DNA of 64,000 bases from NCBI RefSeq assembly GCF_964204645.1, contig NC_134025.1, positions 31,464,001 through 31,528,000 on the forward strand. Direction: 5' to 3'. Origin of the DNA: Tubulanus polymorphus (lineage: Eukaryota; Nemertea; Palaeonemertea; Tubulaniformes; Tubulanidae). The notes beneath the pieces were generated by a model. The model ran no database searches. It was given only the letters and a program-made list of their open reading frames with translations, and was not told where the DNA came from. Made by a program: the position numbers and the translations under genes. This document shows, piece by piece, positions 22,398 through 33,752 of the stretch (its first letter is position 1; each line of letters starts with the position of its first letter).

Positions 22398-24066
22398 ATG
22401 GCGGCTGTTTTAGACGCAAGCAGCGTCAAGTTGCTACATGTGGTTATTGAGAGGAATAACGATCCCGCACAGAACGGAAAAGAGGAAAAAGAGGAGGAGA
22501 TGAGTAGTGTAGAGAATGATGAGGCTGCAACAGGTGACGATAATACAGATGATGATGATGATGACGATTTGGATGAGGAAGATTTGTTGAATGAAGTTCA
22601 AATGTTACCTGATTATATGAAAGAAGAGGGAGAGCAGCAGGACTCAGGAGAAGAACAGCTGGACTCAGGAGAAGAGCAGGCAGACTCAGCAGAAGAGGAC
22701 GAACAGCAGGACTCAGAAGAGGAAGAAAAGCAGGACTCAGGAGAAGAGGAAGAAAAGGAGGACTCGGGAGAAGAGCAGCAGGACTCTGAAGAGGGAGAAC
22801 AGCAGGATTCTGAAGAGGATGACAAAGGTAAGGTAAAGGAAGAGGCCATACTTCAGTCATTTACGTTTCAAAATGGCCACCTATCGAATTGTGAAATTGA
22901 ATTATTGTAAATTGTGTAATTGTTGCTTGTCTCTTTGTATAGATAGTGGTAAACGTGGGTTTCTGTGTCCGAGGTGCGGAGATGTATTTCGACGCGAGGG
23001 TAACCTGAAGCGCCACCTGGCCAGTAATTGTCCAACGGATGGATTGTTTCATTGCGACCAATGCGAAAAAACGTTTGAGAAAAAATGCAATTTACGAGGT
23101 CACATGATAATCCACTCGGAAAACAAACCATTTCATTGCGATATCTGCGAGAAAAAGTTCCATCGTAAAAAAGGATTAAAGCGCCATCTACTGGTTCATA
23201 GCGGCGAAACTCCGTACGAGTGCGCCATCTGTAAGAAACGTTTCAACACGTCGAGTTCGCTGTGTACTCATCGTAGGATTCACAGCGGGGAACGACCGCA
23301 CCCGTGCGACAGGTGCGACGCTGCTTTTATAACGTTACAGAGTCTCAAAACGCACCGAGCAGCCGTACACTCCGGACTTAAACCATTTAAATGTGATAAA
23401 TGTGAAAAACGGTTCGCTACGAAGGGAAATCTAGGTCGGCATTATAGTTCCCATAGCGACCGTCGTCCGTTTGTTTGTGAAATCTGCGCGATGGCGTTTA
23501 AATCTAGTGAGAAACTGAAACGCCATCATTCGAGCGTTCATTCCGGTTTAAAACCTCACGTCTGCCCGATTTGTAATTTTGCGTTTGCGCAGAAAGATAA
23601 TTTGATCGCTCACGTACGAACTCACACGGGCGAACGTAAGTTTAACTGTACTCAGTGCGATCACGCGTTCTACACGAGTTCACAACTCAGAGCTCACTTT
23701 AACGGTAAACACAGCGGTCTGAGAATACATCAGTGTCATCTGTGCGACCGACGTTACTCGTGGGCGGCTGCGTTACGTCGTCATATACGAGTTCATCAAC
23801 GAGATTATAAACACGTCTGCTCCGTCTGCTCGAAACGTTTCATCGATAAATCGAAATTAACTCGTCATTCGAAAACTCACGAGAAACGACCGAGAACCGG
23901 GTCATCGCCACGACGACCGGCGCGGAAACGGAAGACAGTTGAAACCGATTTAAAAATGAAAACTGAACCTGGTTTTATTCCCAGTCATAGGTTTAATACT
24001 AGATCCAGGAATAATAATAATACATTGTTAGATTGTAGTATGATTAAAACTGAACCTATAACTTAA
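22398..24066 (+). CDS. C2H2 zinc-finger protein, 11 fingers
   Basis: Exon 1 is 22398-22827 (GTAAGG donor) and exon 2 is 22943-24066 (TTTGTATAG acceptor), phase 1, giving 517 residues. The ATG context is AAAGATGG. Residues about 30-140 are highly acidic with a repeated EE(Q/E)xDSGEE unit encoded by a coding minisatellite. Fingers run from about 152 to 455 with classical CX2C...HX3-4H spacing and HSGExP/HTGER-type linkers; the first is C2HC-like (ends HLASNC). The tail is basic (RRPARKRK, a likely nuclear signal) and holds two MKTEP/IKTEP motifs that fit the SUMO consensus. Such proteins bind DNA in the nucleus as transcription regulators. The target and orthologue cannot be named from sequence alone. 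Confidence 0.88.
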
Positions 24067-24189
24067 ACCTAGTTTTATATGTGAAACCAGTTTTATATGT
24101 GAAACCAGTTTTATACAATATAAAAAGCTTAGTTTTTATACATGTTAATCAGTGAATTTTTTGGTTCAATGCGTTTTAGGATTCAATGA

Positions 24190-24262
24190 CTCGAGACTCC
24201 TCATCCTCTGTGTAGGGTTATCCTCAATCCTCATCCTCTATGTAGGGTTATCTGGAAGTCTT
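24190..24262. repeat. 31-bp repeat flanking the satellite (left part)
   Basis: Copies of CCTCATCCTCTGTGTAGGG TTATC. The same unit resumes on the other side of the 45-bp array at 26276-26460, as if the array had expanded inside it. Confidence 0.7.
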
Positions 24263-24361
24263 CATCAGCCATGTAAGGTGTGACCCTAACGCATCATGCA
24301 CGTGAAGGTGTATGAATTCAAGGATCAAGTGGAAGAACGATTTAAAAAAAATTAGAGTGGA

Positions 24362-26274
24362 CAAAGTATGACTTGAACTAACCCTAACCCTAGCTAGCTC
24401 AGCATCTCCCTACTAGACCACCGGTGCTGTAACCCTAGCTAGCTCAGCATCTCCCTACTAGACCACCGGTGCTGTAACCCTAGCTAGCTCAGCATCTCCC
24501 TACTAGACCACCGGTGCTGTAACCCTAGCTAGCGCAGCATCTCCCTACTAGACCACCGGTGCTGTAACCCTAGCTAGCTCAGCATCTCCCTACTAGACCA
24601 CCGGTGCTGTAACCCTAGCTAGCGCAGCATCTCCCTACTAGACCACCGGTGCTGTAACCTTAGCTAGCTCAGCATCTCCCTACTAGACCACCGGTGCTGT
24701 AACCCTAGCTAGCGCAGCATCTCCCTACTAGACCACCGGTGCTGTAACCCTAGCTAGCTCAGCATCTCCCTACTAGACCACCGGTGCTGTAACCCTAGCT
24801 AGCGCAGCATCTCCCTACTAGACCACCGGTGCTGTAACCCTAGCTAGCGCAGCATCTCCCTACTAGACCACCGGTGCTGTAACCCTAGCTAGCGCAACAT
24901 CTCCCTACATGACCACCGGTGCTGTAACCCTAGCTAGCGCAGCATCTCCCTACATGACCACTGGTGCTGTAACCCTAGCTAGCTCAGCATCTCCCTACTA
25001 GACCACCGGTGCTGTAACCCTAGCTAGCTCAGCATCTCCCTACTAGACCACCGGTGCTGTAACCCTAGCTAGCTCAGCATCTCCCTACTAGACCACCGGT
25101 GCTGTAACCCTAGCTAGCGCAGCATCTCCCTACTAGACCACCGGTGCTGTAACCCTAGCTAGCGCAGCATCTCCCTACATGACCACCGGTGCTGTAACCC
25201 TAGCTAGCTCAGCATCTCCCTACTAGACCACCGGTGCTGTAACCCTAGCTAGCTCAGCATCTCCCTACTAGACCACCGGTGCTGTAACCCTAGCTAGCGC
25301 AGCATCTCCCTACTAGACCACCGGTGCTGTAACCCTAGCTAGCGCAGCATCTCCCTACATGACCACCGGTGCTGTAACCCTAGCTAGCTCAGCATCTCCC
25401 TACTAGACCACCGGTGCTGTAACCCTAGCTAGCTCAGCATCTCCCTACTAGACCACCGGTGCTGTAACCCTAGCTAGCTCAGCATCTCCCTACTAGACCA
25501 CCGGTGCTGTAACCCTAGCTAGCTCAGCATCTCCCTACTAGACCACCGGTGCTGTAACCCTAGCTAGCTCAGCATCTCCCTACATGACCACCGGTGCTGT
25601 AACCCTAGCTAGCTCAGCATCTCCCTACTAGACCACCGGTGCTGTAACCCTAGCTAGCGCAGCATCTCCCTACTAGACCACCGGTGCTGTAACCCTAGCT
25701 AGCTCAGCATCTCCCTACTAGACCACCGGTGCTGTAACCCTAGCTAGCTCAGCATCTCCCTACATGACCACCGGTGCTGTAACCCTAGCTAGCTCAGCAT
25801 CTCCCTACTAGACCACCGGTGCTGTAACCCTAGCTAGCGCAGCATCTCCCTACTAGACCACCGGTGCTGTAACCCTAGCTAGCTCAGCATCTCCCTACTA
25901 GACCACCGGTGCTGTAACCCTAGCTAGCGCAGCATCTCCCTACTAGACCACCGGTGCTGTAACCCTAGCTAGCGCAGCATCTCCCTACTAGACCACCGGT
26001 GCTGTAACCCTAGCTAGCGCAGCATCTCCCTACTAGACCACCGGCGCTGTAACCCTAGCTAGCGCAGCATCTCCCTACTAGACCACCGGTGCTGTAACCC
26101 TAGCTAGCGCAGCATCTCCCTACTAGACCACCGGTGCTGTAACCCTAGCTAGCGCAGCATCTCCCTACTAGACCACCGGTGCTGTAACCCTAGCTAGCGC
26201 AGCATCTCCCTACTAGACCACCGGCGCTGTAACCCTAGCTAGCGCAGCATCTCCCTACTAGACCACCGGTGCTA
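24362..26274. repeat. 45-bp satellite array, about 42 copies, tRNA-SINE-like origin
   Basis: Units of exactly 45 bp (four units per 180 bp) with core CTCCCTACTAGACCACCGGT. Two common variants are AGCTCAGC/AGCGCAGC and CTACTAGACC/CTACATGACC. Read on the minus strand, the unit contains a TGGTCTAGTAGG A-box-like motif. The outermost left unit, 24362-24430, continues to a B-box-like GGTTAGTTCAAGTC, so the unit looks like the head of a tRNA-derived SINE. No gene was found inside. Confidence 0.9.
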
Positions 26275-26275
26275 T

Positions 26276-26460
26276 AAATCTGGACGTCCTCATCCTCTGT
26301 GTAGGGTTATCTGGAAGTCCTCATCTTCTGTGAAGGGTTATCTGGAAGTCCTCATCCTCTGTGTAGGGTTATCTGGACATCCTCATCCTGTGTAGGGTTA
26401 TCTGGACATCATCCTCTGTGTAGGGTTTTCTGGACATCCTCGTCCTCTGTGTAGGGTTAT
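26276..26460. repeat. 31-bp repeat (right part), about 6 copies
   Basis: Units with TCCTCATCCTCTGTGTAGGG and TTATCTGGA, the same family as 24190-24262. Confidence 0.75.
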
Positions 26461-26785
26461 CACGTGACTAGGGTGCGGGGTAAATGCAGAAAACGACCAC
26501 AACTACTTGATTTATAAATATCTTTCTTTATATATTTATTTCTAAATCACTTCATTATAATCATTTCTCATTATTGATAAATTGTGAATAAATAAAAAAA
26601 ATAGTTTTTAACGTTAACACAAGTTTACGAGGTAATAAATTCTCTGTTGGACGGAATATTACGATCCCTACTAGCGCCCCCTATCTACCTTCCTCCTGCG
26701 GTGTTCAATTAACACTAAAATATTTCATAGAATTTGTAAACAGTTAAAATTCATAACATTTCTTAAAAGACAATAACGAAACAGT

Positions 26786-27463
26786 GACTCCTAGTGAGTA
26801 GATGCAGAACTACGCCCACCAGTGACTCCTAGCGAGTAGATGTAGAACTACGCTCACCAGCGACTCCTAGTAAGTAGATGTAGAACTACTACCACCAGCG
26901 ACTCCTAGTGAGTAGATGTAGAACTATGCTCACCAGCGACTCCTAGTGAGTAGATGTAGAACTATGCTCACCAGCGACTCCTAGTGAGTAGATGTAGAAC
27001 TACGCTCACCAGCGACTCCTAGTGAGTAGATGTAGAACTACGCTCACCAGCGACTCCTAGTGAGTAGAAGTAGAACTACTACCACCAGCGACCTCTAGTG
27101 AGTAGATGTAGAACTACGCTCACCAGCGACTCCTAGTGAGTAGATGTAGAACTACGCCCACCAGCGACTCCTAGCGAGTAGATGTAGAACTACTACCACC
27201 AGCGACTCCTAGTTAGTAGATGTAGAACTACGCCCACCAGCGACTCCTAGTGAGTAGATGTAGAACTACGCCCACCAGCGACTCCTAGCGAGTAGATGTA
27301 GAACTACTACTACCAGCGACTCCTAGTTAGTAGATGTAGAACTACGCCCACCAGCGACTCCTAGCGAGTAGATGTAGAACTACTACTACCAGCGACTCCT
27401 AGTTAGTAGATGTAGAACTACGCCCACCAGCGACTCCTAGCGAGTAGATGTAGAACTACTACC
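26786..27463. repeat. 38-bp minisatellite, about 18 copies, in the CEP126-like 3' UTR
   Basis: Units of CGACTCCTAGTGAGTAGATG plus TAGAACTACGCTCACCAG with variants. The array reaches the stop codon of the CEP126-like gene (27459-27461). A minus-strand AATAAA sits beyond it at 26535-26540, so the array is probably transcribed in the 3' UTR. Confidence 0.9.
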
Positions 27464-30400
27464 ATCCTTTAAGATGTGGTTTATTATAGGTGGGTCTATT
27501 GATACCAGATCTGTGATGTGTATTGTTAGTGTAGTGTTGTCCTGCAGCAGCTGTAGCTGATTCCTCTCTAACAGCACCAGCACCAGCAGCTGCACTCAGT
27601 GGTACATGTCCCCGGAAACCAGACTATAAATAGACAATACATGAATTAATGCATGCAGTGTAAGATGAGATGGGGGTAGGGGGCTGTGAGGGGTGAGGGG
27701 TTGAGGGGGGATAGTTACCTGTGGTCTCCACGCTGCTGCTGCTGCTGCATTGTGATGTGTAACTGGTGCAGTCTGTGAACCTCCTGCAGTTCCATTCACT
27801 GTAATATAATAATATGCATGTTTTCAATATGTTCACCTACTAGAGGCGGTGGAGGGGGTCTGATAGACGGAGGGGAGAGATCAGTGGGCGATCTCAGATA
27901 CTTACATCTTAGTCTCTCATTCAGTCGATCTAATGACATCATTAACTGTTGTTCTTCTATTGACAACGTCGTAGGATCTAAAAATATACACACTAAATTA
28001 ACACCAGGTGGCGTGTTATGTTTACTGACCACTAGGTGGCGTGTTATGTTGCGCATATACCTCTATGCGGATGTTGTTGTTTAATTCTATTATAAACCTG
28101 CTGCTTGCGTTGAGCTTGATCCATCACTTTATTTATATCAACCTCGTTCATACTTTCGTTACTCAAAGTTTCAGCCGTTAAAAATGCAGCCATACTTTCA
28201 CTCACTGTAATAAACACACAATAGATGGCGTTACCGGACGCTAAGAGGAGAAAGGAGTGAGAGATAATGGTTGATACTTACAGCCGTTTTTTGGAGTAAT
28301 TTCGGATTGTTTAATATTGCGTCTGTTATTAGATAAACTCCTGCCGTGTACGACGACCCCTCCACCTCCTCCTCCTCCGCTACGATCACTATTCAACAAT
28401 CGTAACTGTTGTTGCTGCGACGACGGGCGTTGTAATTCTGATCTGGTTGTATTAATCGGTGAATCTCTGTTTAAACAAGTTCGTACTTTATTCCACAACC
28501 AGTTGATCTCGGCGTCAGTCGGTGTTTTATCTAAACGAATCATCGCACCACCAGCGTTACCGTGGTGATCTACCTCTGTTACTGTATCTCCGCTACCGTT
28601 TTCTATCTGATCGCGATACGTCTGCGAATAATGATCCATTTGACCTTTGTGAAGGTCGTGCGGAGGCGGACGATTAGTTTTACGATTACCGTGGTTACCG
28701 TCTACGTTGATATCGACGAATGCGTTTCTAACGGCGATCGGAGGTTTGGTATCCGGGTAACCGCCGCGCCTGGTAACGGTATCCTGGTTACCGCCGCCGC
28801 GCCTGGTAACGGGAGCGCTGGATATTCTTGGTTTAGATTGCGGTGGTTTATTTAACGCGGAGCTGATCACACGAGCGGACACCGGACGAGCGTAACCGGG
28901 CGGCGCCGGTACGTGATTGACAACCGGTTTAGAATAATTAGATTTTAACGATATTGTATTCCTAGTCTGAGTGGGCGGAGTCTCTACCGGTTTGATTGAC
29001 GTTTCAACGGGTTCTTCAGTAATAATCTCCTCCTCGATATCTTCATAACTTTCATCATCGTCATCATCATCATCATCACTGTCTTCATAAACAAGATCAA
29101 CAAAACGAACTGATTTCTTCTTCTGACGAACTTTCTATAAATATACAATTACACCAAATAAACGATCATTTCCAAAGTTTTAACTGTGAAACTGGGATCC
29201 TGGGATCCTGGGACAAGTTGCACAGTCATGGCTTAAGTCCAATAGTGGTCTTAAATCTTAAGACTGGTCTTAAGTTGTAGAAGTTTGGCTATGAACTAAG
29301 TTTGTCTTAGAGATTGGTCTTAAATATAAGCCGTGTCTATGCAACCAGTCCCTGGATTCCCAACAAAATGTGGAACTGGGATTCAGAAAGAAACTGGGAT
29401 CCAGAATGAAACTGGGATCCAGAATGGAACTGTGATCCAGAATGGAACTAGAATCCTGTGTTTTTAGTGAGTTAACCCCTATAAATGAAGAATGATTGTT
29501 ACCTTTTTTCTTGAAGCTTGTTTCAGTTGTAAGTTTTTCTTGTTTACGTCGATGCTGTCACGAACTTTATCTTTTTTTATCGCGTGATTTAAACTGATTC
29601 CTTTAATAGACGGAACATTGTGATCTACTCCGTTCTCAGCTGCTATATCACTACGTTTTAATATTCCTTTCAGTGTTTGTTGTTTATCTGTTCCGGAGCC
29701 GCCCGAGGGCCCACCGCAGCCCGAGGACCCACTATTGTTATTATTAGTGGTGTATTCATTGCGTAATTTTACTAAGCTATCATCATTTAAAATCTGCAAA
29801 ACCCTCGCAGCCGCAGTCCGGCTATCAGTGTTAGTCCCAGCCGCGGTCCGGCTATCAGTGTTAGTCCCAGCCGCAGTCCGGCTATCAGTGTTAGTCCCAG
29901 CCGCGGTCCGGCTAACAGTGTTAGTCCCAGCCGCAGTCCGGCTATCAGTGTTATTACCAGCTGCAGTCCGGCTATCAGTGTTATTACCAGCAGTCCGAGT
30001 ATTAATATTTGTACCAGCCGCAGTCCGGCTATTCGTGTTAGTCCCAGCCGTAGTCCGGCTATTCGTGTTAGTCCCAGCTGGAGTCCGAATACTGGAATCA
30101 GTCCTAGCCGCAGTCCGAGTACCGGTATTAGTCGGTGTTGCTATAGGAACTCGATCATTGATAACAGTATTACGATTGTTGCCGAAGTCGTAATCATGCT
30201 GCGGATTGTTGTGACTGTTGCCGGTGGCGATGTCGCTATCCTGCTCCGGGTGACGCGTTATTTTTGGACGGTCATCGTTTAAACTATCTTTACTCGATAA
30301 ACTATCATTATCATCTATCACCTCTTCATTATTCTCTTCATCATCATCAACACCTTGTATCTTATTGTCGTTGAGTATTTCAGTTGCTAAAGCGTCATTG

Positions 30401-32872
30401 AATTGTTGTAGAGTTTGTTTCTGATGTTCGATCAACAGCTGCTGATGCTGCAGCTGCTGCTGATGCAGCTGATGTTCAAACAACTGACGACTGTTTGATA
30501 GATTATTGTGACTTCGATTGAATAAATCCAGTAAATTGTGTCCCTGCTGCTGCTGCTGGTAGTCAGTCTGGTTTAATCTGTTTATCAGATACGCGTATTT
30601 ATTATTAGTCGATGCTGGAATAGTTTGTGCTTCTGAACGAGAACTAAATCCAAAATTATTATAACACGATCCGTTATAGTTAGAATCGTATCTGTTGTTG
30701 TGCGACGGTGATTGTTGTCTGTGTTGTGATGGCGACGGATGATGAGGCTGAGGGGACGGTTGTCTGATTGTTGGTTGAGGACTCCCTCTGATTGCCCTTA
30801 ACGCATCTTCAACGGTAACTACAAAATAACAACATCAATACCAAGTTACTATTAAATTTAAATAGATCTTTACAAAAAAAAACTTATCTTTACATAGAAA
30901 TTAGCTGATTTTCCACCTCTCATTAAGGCAATTTTAAACATAGCCTGGAGAAGTGGGCAGCATCCCCCTCCACTCCACTCCCCAGCAGGGAGGTATACGT
31001 ACTGTCATCTGGGTGCCACCCCCTCCCCCAGGGAGCTATATATGTACTGTTATCTGGGTGCCACCCCCTCCCCAGGGAGCTATATATGTACTGTTATCTG
31101 GGTGCCACCCCCTCCCCAGGGAGCTATATATGTACTGTTATCTGGGTGCCCCTTCCCCTAGGGAGCTATATATGTACTGTTATCTGGGTGCCACCCCCTC
31201 CCCAGGGAGCTATATATGTACTGTTATCTGGGTGCCCCTTCCCCTAGGGAGCTATATATGTAATGTCATCTGGGTGCCACCCCCTCCCCAGGGAGCTATA
31301 TATGTACTGTTATCTGGGTGCCCCTTCCCCTAGGGAGCTATATATGTACTGTTATCTGGGTGCCCCTTCCCCCAGGGAGCTATATATGTACTGTTATCTG
31401 GGTGCCATCTTTACAAAAAACTTACACTGAAATTGAGCTGATTAAGGTTATCTTAAACATAGAAGTGGGTTCCACCACCCCCTCCCATCCCCAGGGATGT
31501 ATTGGTGCTATCAGCCCCTCCCCCTCCCCCAGGGAGATATACTTACTGTTATCCTGTTGTATTTTCTGTTTATATTGTTTATTTTGTCGTTGGAATTTCT
31601 CCGTTGCTTCTTTCTGTCGTTCGCGACGTTTCGATAAAATCTCCTGACGTCTTTTTTCTTCTCGTTGTTGTTCTATTTTTTTCTTTATCGCGAGCGCTCT
31701 GAAGAATTACAAAACAATCAACATTATTTACAGCTAATTCCTCAGAAGAATTATGAGTTAGCAATTGACTTATAGAACATTGAATCATGACCTGTGTTAG
31801 AGTAGGAGACAGGGGACATTAGACGAGGGGGTCAGCGACGGGAGATGGAGGGTCTGGGACGTTAGACCAGGGGGTCAGCAACAGGAGATGGAGGGTCTGG
31901 GGCGTTAGACCAGGGGGTCAGCGACGGGAGATGGAGGGTCTGGGGCGTTAGACCAGGGGGTCAGCAACAGGAGATGGAGGGTCTGGGGCGTTAGACCAGG
32001 GGGTCAGCGACGGGAGATGGAGGGTCTGGGGCGTTAGACCAGGGGGTCAGCGACGGGAGATTGAGGGTCTGGGGTGTTAGACGAGGGGTTCAGCGACGGA
32101 AGATGGAGGGTCTGGGGTGTTAGACCAGGGGGTCAGCGACGGGAGATGGAGGGTCTGGGGCGTTAGACCAGGGGGTCAGCGACGGGAGATGGAGGGTCTG
32201 GGGTGTTAGACCAGGGGGTCAGCGACGGGAGATGGAGGGTCTGGGGCGTTAGACCAGGGGGTCAGCGACGGGAGATGGAGGGTCTGGGGTGTTAGACCAG
32301 GGGGTCAGCGACGGGAGATGGAGGGTCTGGGGAGTTAGACCAGGGGGTCAGCGACGGGAGATGGAGGGTCTGGGGAGTTAGACCAGGGGGTCAGCGACGG
32401 GAGATGGAGGGTCTGGGGAGTTAGACCAGGGGGTCAGCGACGGGAGATGGAGGGTCTGGGACGTTAGACCAGGGGGTCAGCGACGGGAGATGGAGGGTCT
32501 GGGGCGTTAGACCAAGGGGTCAGCGACGGGAGATGGAGGGTCTGGGGTGTTAGACCAGGGGGTCAGCGACGGGAGATGGAGGGTCTGGGGCGTTAGACCA
32601 AGGGGTCAGCGACGGGAGATGGAGGGTCTGGGGCGTTAGACCAGGGGGTCAGCGACGGGAGATGGAGGGTCTGGGGAGTTAGACCAGGGGGTCAGCGACG
32701 GGAGATGGAGGGTCTGGGGTGGTTGTCAAGGATACCGATATCTTACCTTCTTCTTTTATTTGTCGCTGCTGAAAGTTCTCGATTTCTAGCAATTTTATCG
32801 GTCAATTCCTCCACACGACCTTCAGGCAAAGTATACGTGACCTCTTCATTTTTCATCGCTTTATAGCGATTT
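27459..32872 (-). CDS. CEP126: CEP126-like centrosomal protein, 5' end incomplete
   Basis: CEP126 is a centrosome/basal-body protein needed for microtubule organisation and ciliogenesis. Minus-strand exons: 32872-32747, 31698-31547, 30818-29503, 29134-28282, 28204-28061, 27977-27906, 27798-27719, 27623-27459. All phases agree and give at least 969 residues (human about 1117). Family-like features in order: a charged coiled coil with KRRERQKEATEKFQR; VEDALRAIRG; TLKGILKR followed by KVRDSIDVNKK; DKTPTDAEINWLW; LSIEEQQLMMSLDRLNERL near the C-terminus. The big exon carries Q/H-rich and acidic parts and a coding repeat (about 29805-30125) of ten-residue TNTDSRTAAG units. The first exon is uncertain: 33752-33737 has an ATG and donor, but its phase does not fit directly. 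The name is from memory of human motifs. Confidence 0.75.
29165..29455. repeat. intron repeats: GGAACTGGGATCCAGAAT units and a CTTAAG-rich element
   Basis: 29380-29450 holds tandem copies related to the TIR-derived core at 3890-4115. 29210-29345 resembles the left part of the element at 36952-37186 (shared CACAGTCATGGCTTAA). Confidence 0.55.
29805..30125 (-). repeat. coding 30-bp minisatellite in the CEP126-like gene
   Basis: About ten 30-bp units encoding TN(T/I)(D/N)SRTAAG decapeptides inside the 1316-nt exon. The unit length is a multiple of three, so the frame is preserved; codon-level variants (AGT/AAT, ACC/GGT) show drift between copies. Confidence 0.85.
30985..31540. repeat. 44-bp minisatellite, about 10 copies (CEP126-like intron)
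   Basis: Units contain GGTGCCACCCCCTCCCC and GGGAGCTATATATGTACTG. The array is C-rich on + and ends at the donor side of the next exon. Confidence 0.9.
31800..32722. repeat. 43-bp minisatellite, about 21 copies (CEP126-like intron)
   Basis: Units contain GACGGGAGATGGAGGGTCTG and TTAGACCAGGGGGTCAGC with one or two variable positions per copy. It fills nearly all of the intron between exons 31547-31698 and 32747-32872. Confidence 0.95.
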
Positions 32873-32904
32873 CTGAATTTATTAAACGGTTAAAGATTCA
32901 AACA

Positions 32905-33310
32905 AACACTGATACAGACTCCTCCGATCCGATACAGACTCCTCCGATCTGATACAGACTCCTCCGATCTGATACAGACTCCTCCGATCCGATACAGACT
33001 CCTCCGATCTGATACAGACTCCTCCGATCTGATACAGACTCCTCCGATCTGATACAGACTCCTCCGATCTGATACAGACTCCTCCGATCTGATACAGACT
33101 CCTCCGATCTGATACAGACTCCTCCGATCTGATACAGACTCCTCCGATCTGATACAGACTCCTCCGATCTGATACAGACTCCTCCGATCTGATACAGACT
33201 CCTCCGATCTGATACAGACTCCTCCGATCTGATACAGACTCCTCCGATCTGATACAGACTCCTCCGATCTGATACAGACTCCTCCGATCTGATACAGACT
33301 CCTCCAATCT
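32905..33310. repeat. 20-bp minisatellite, about 20 copies
   Basis: Near-identical GATACAGACTCCTCCGATCT units just upstream (on the minus strand) of the first certain CEP126-like exon. The minus frames reading SVSDRRSLYQIGGVC-like repeats are artefacts. Confidence 0.95.
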
Positions 33311-33720
33311 GAGAATCTACTTCAATGGATCCAGCCAGTTTCAGATGGTCTGACTCCTCACTACTCTCAGTCAAGAGTCAAGACAACGTCTGTGACTGTA
33401 GCCTACCCCCAGGGTCCCTCTGACTGAGAGTGAAAGGAAAGCCCAAAAACCCACCAAACAACAACGAACAACCAATGCAAAGCAAAGGCAAAAAGTTATA
33501 TCAGAATTCAGAAAATCGACAAAAAAGACTATGACTAAAAAAAGAAAAGAGGCTGTTCTTTAAATTAAATTCCAAGTCTGTCGAGTTTTCGTTAGTTAAG
33601 ACTCACACAGTCACACTACTCCTCACTGATTGATAGAGAATTTACAGATTTAAAACTCAGATGATAAATGTTTGTAAAGGATACGAATAAGGTGTGGAAT
33701 TCATGTTGGTCTCTACGTAT

Positions 33721-33752
33721 TGACGTCATTGATTACCTCTCGACGCCGCCAT
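33721..33752 (-). promoter_or_regulatory. possible first coding exon and CRE of the CEP126-like gene
   Basis: A minus-strand ATG at 33752 opens MAASR and reaches a GTAATC donor at 33736. TGACGTCA, a consensus CRE, is at 33721-33728. The 16-nt exon ends in phase 1 whereas the next certain exon needs phase 2, so a missing exon must lie between if this is the start. Confidence 0.3.

Noticed and set aside
22444-22860. 138-codon minus frame (P/L-rich) opposite the zinc-finger exon
   Set aside because: Shadow of the acidic coding repeat on the + strand.
24362-26274. Regular direct repeats as a CRISPR array
   Set aside because: Units are contiguous without unique spacers, and the DNA is eukaryotic.
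32882-33374. Minus frames of about 150 codons reading SVSDRRSLYQIGGVC
   Set aside because: Produced by the 20-bp array; several frames stay open equally.
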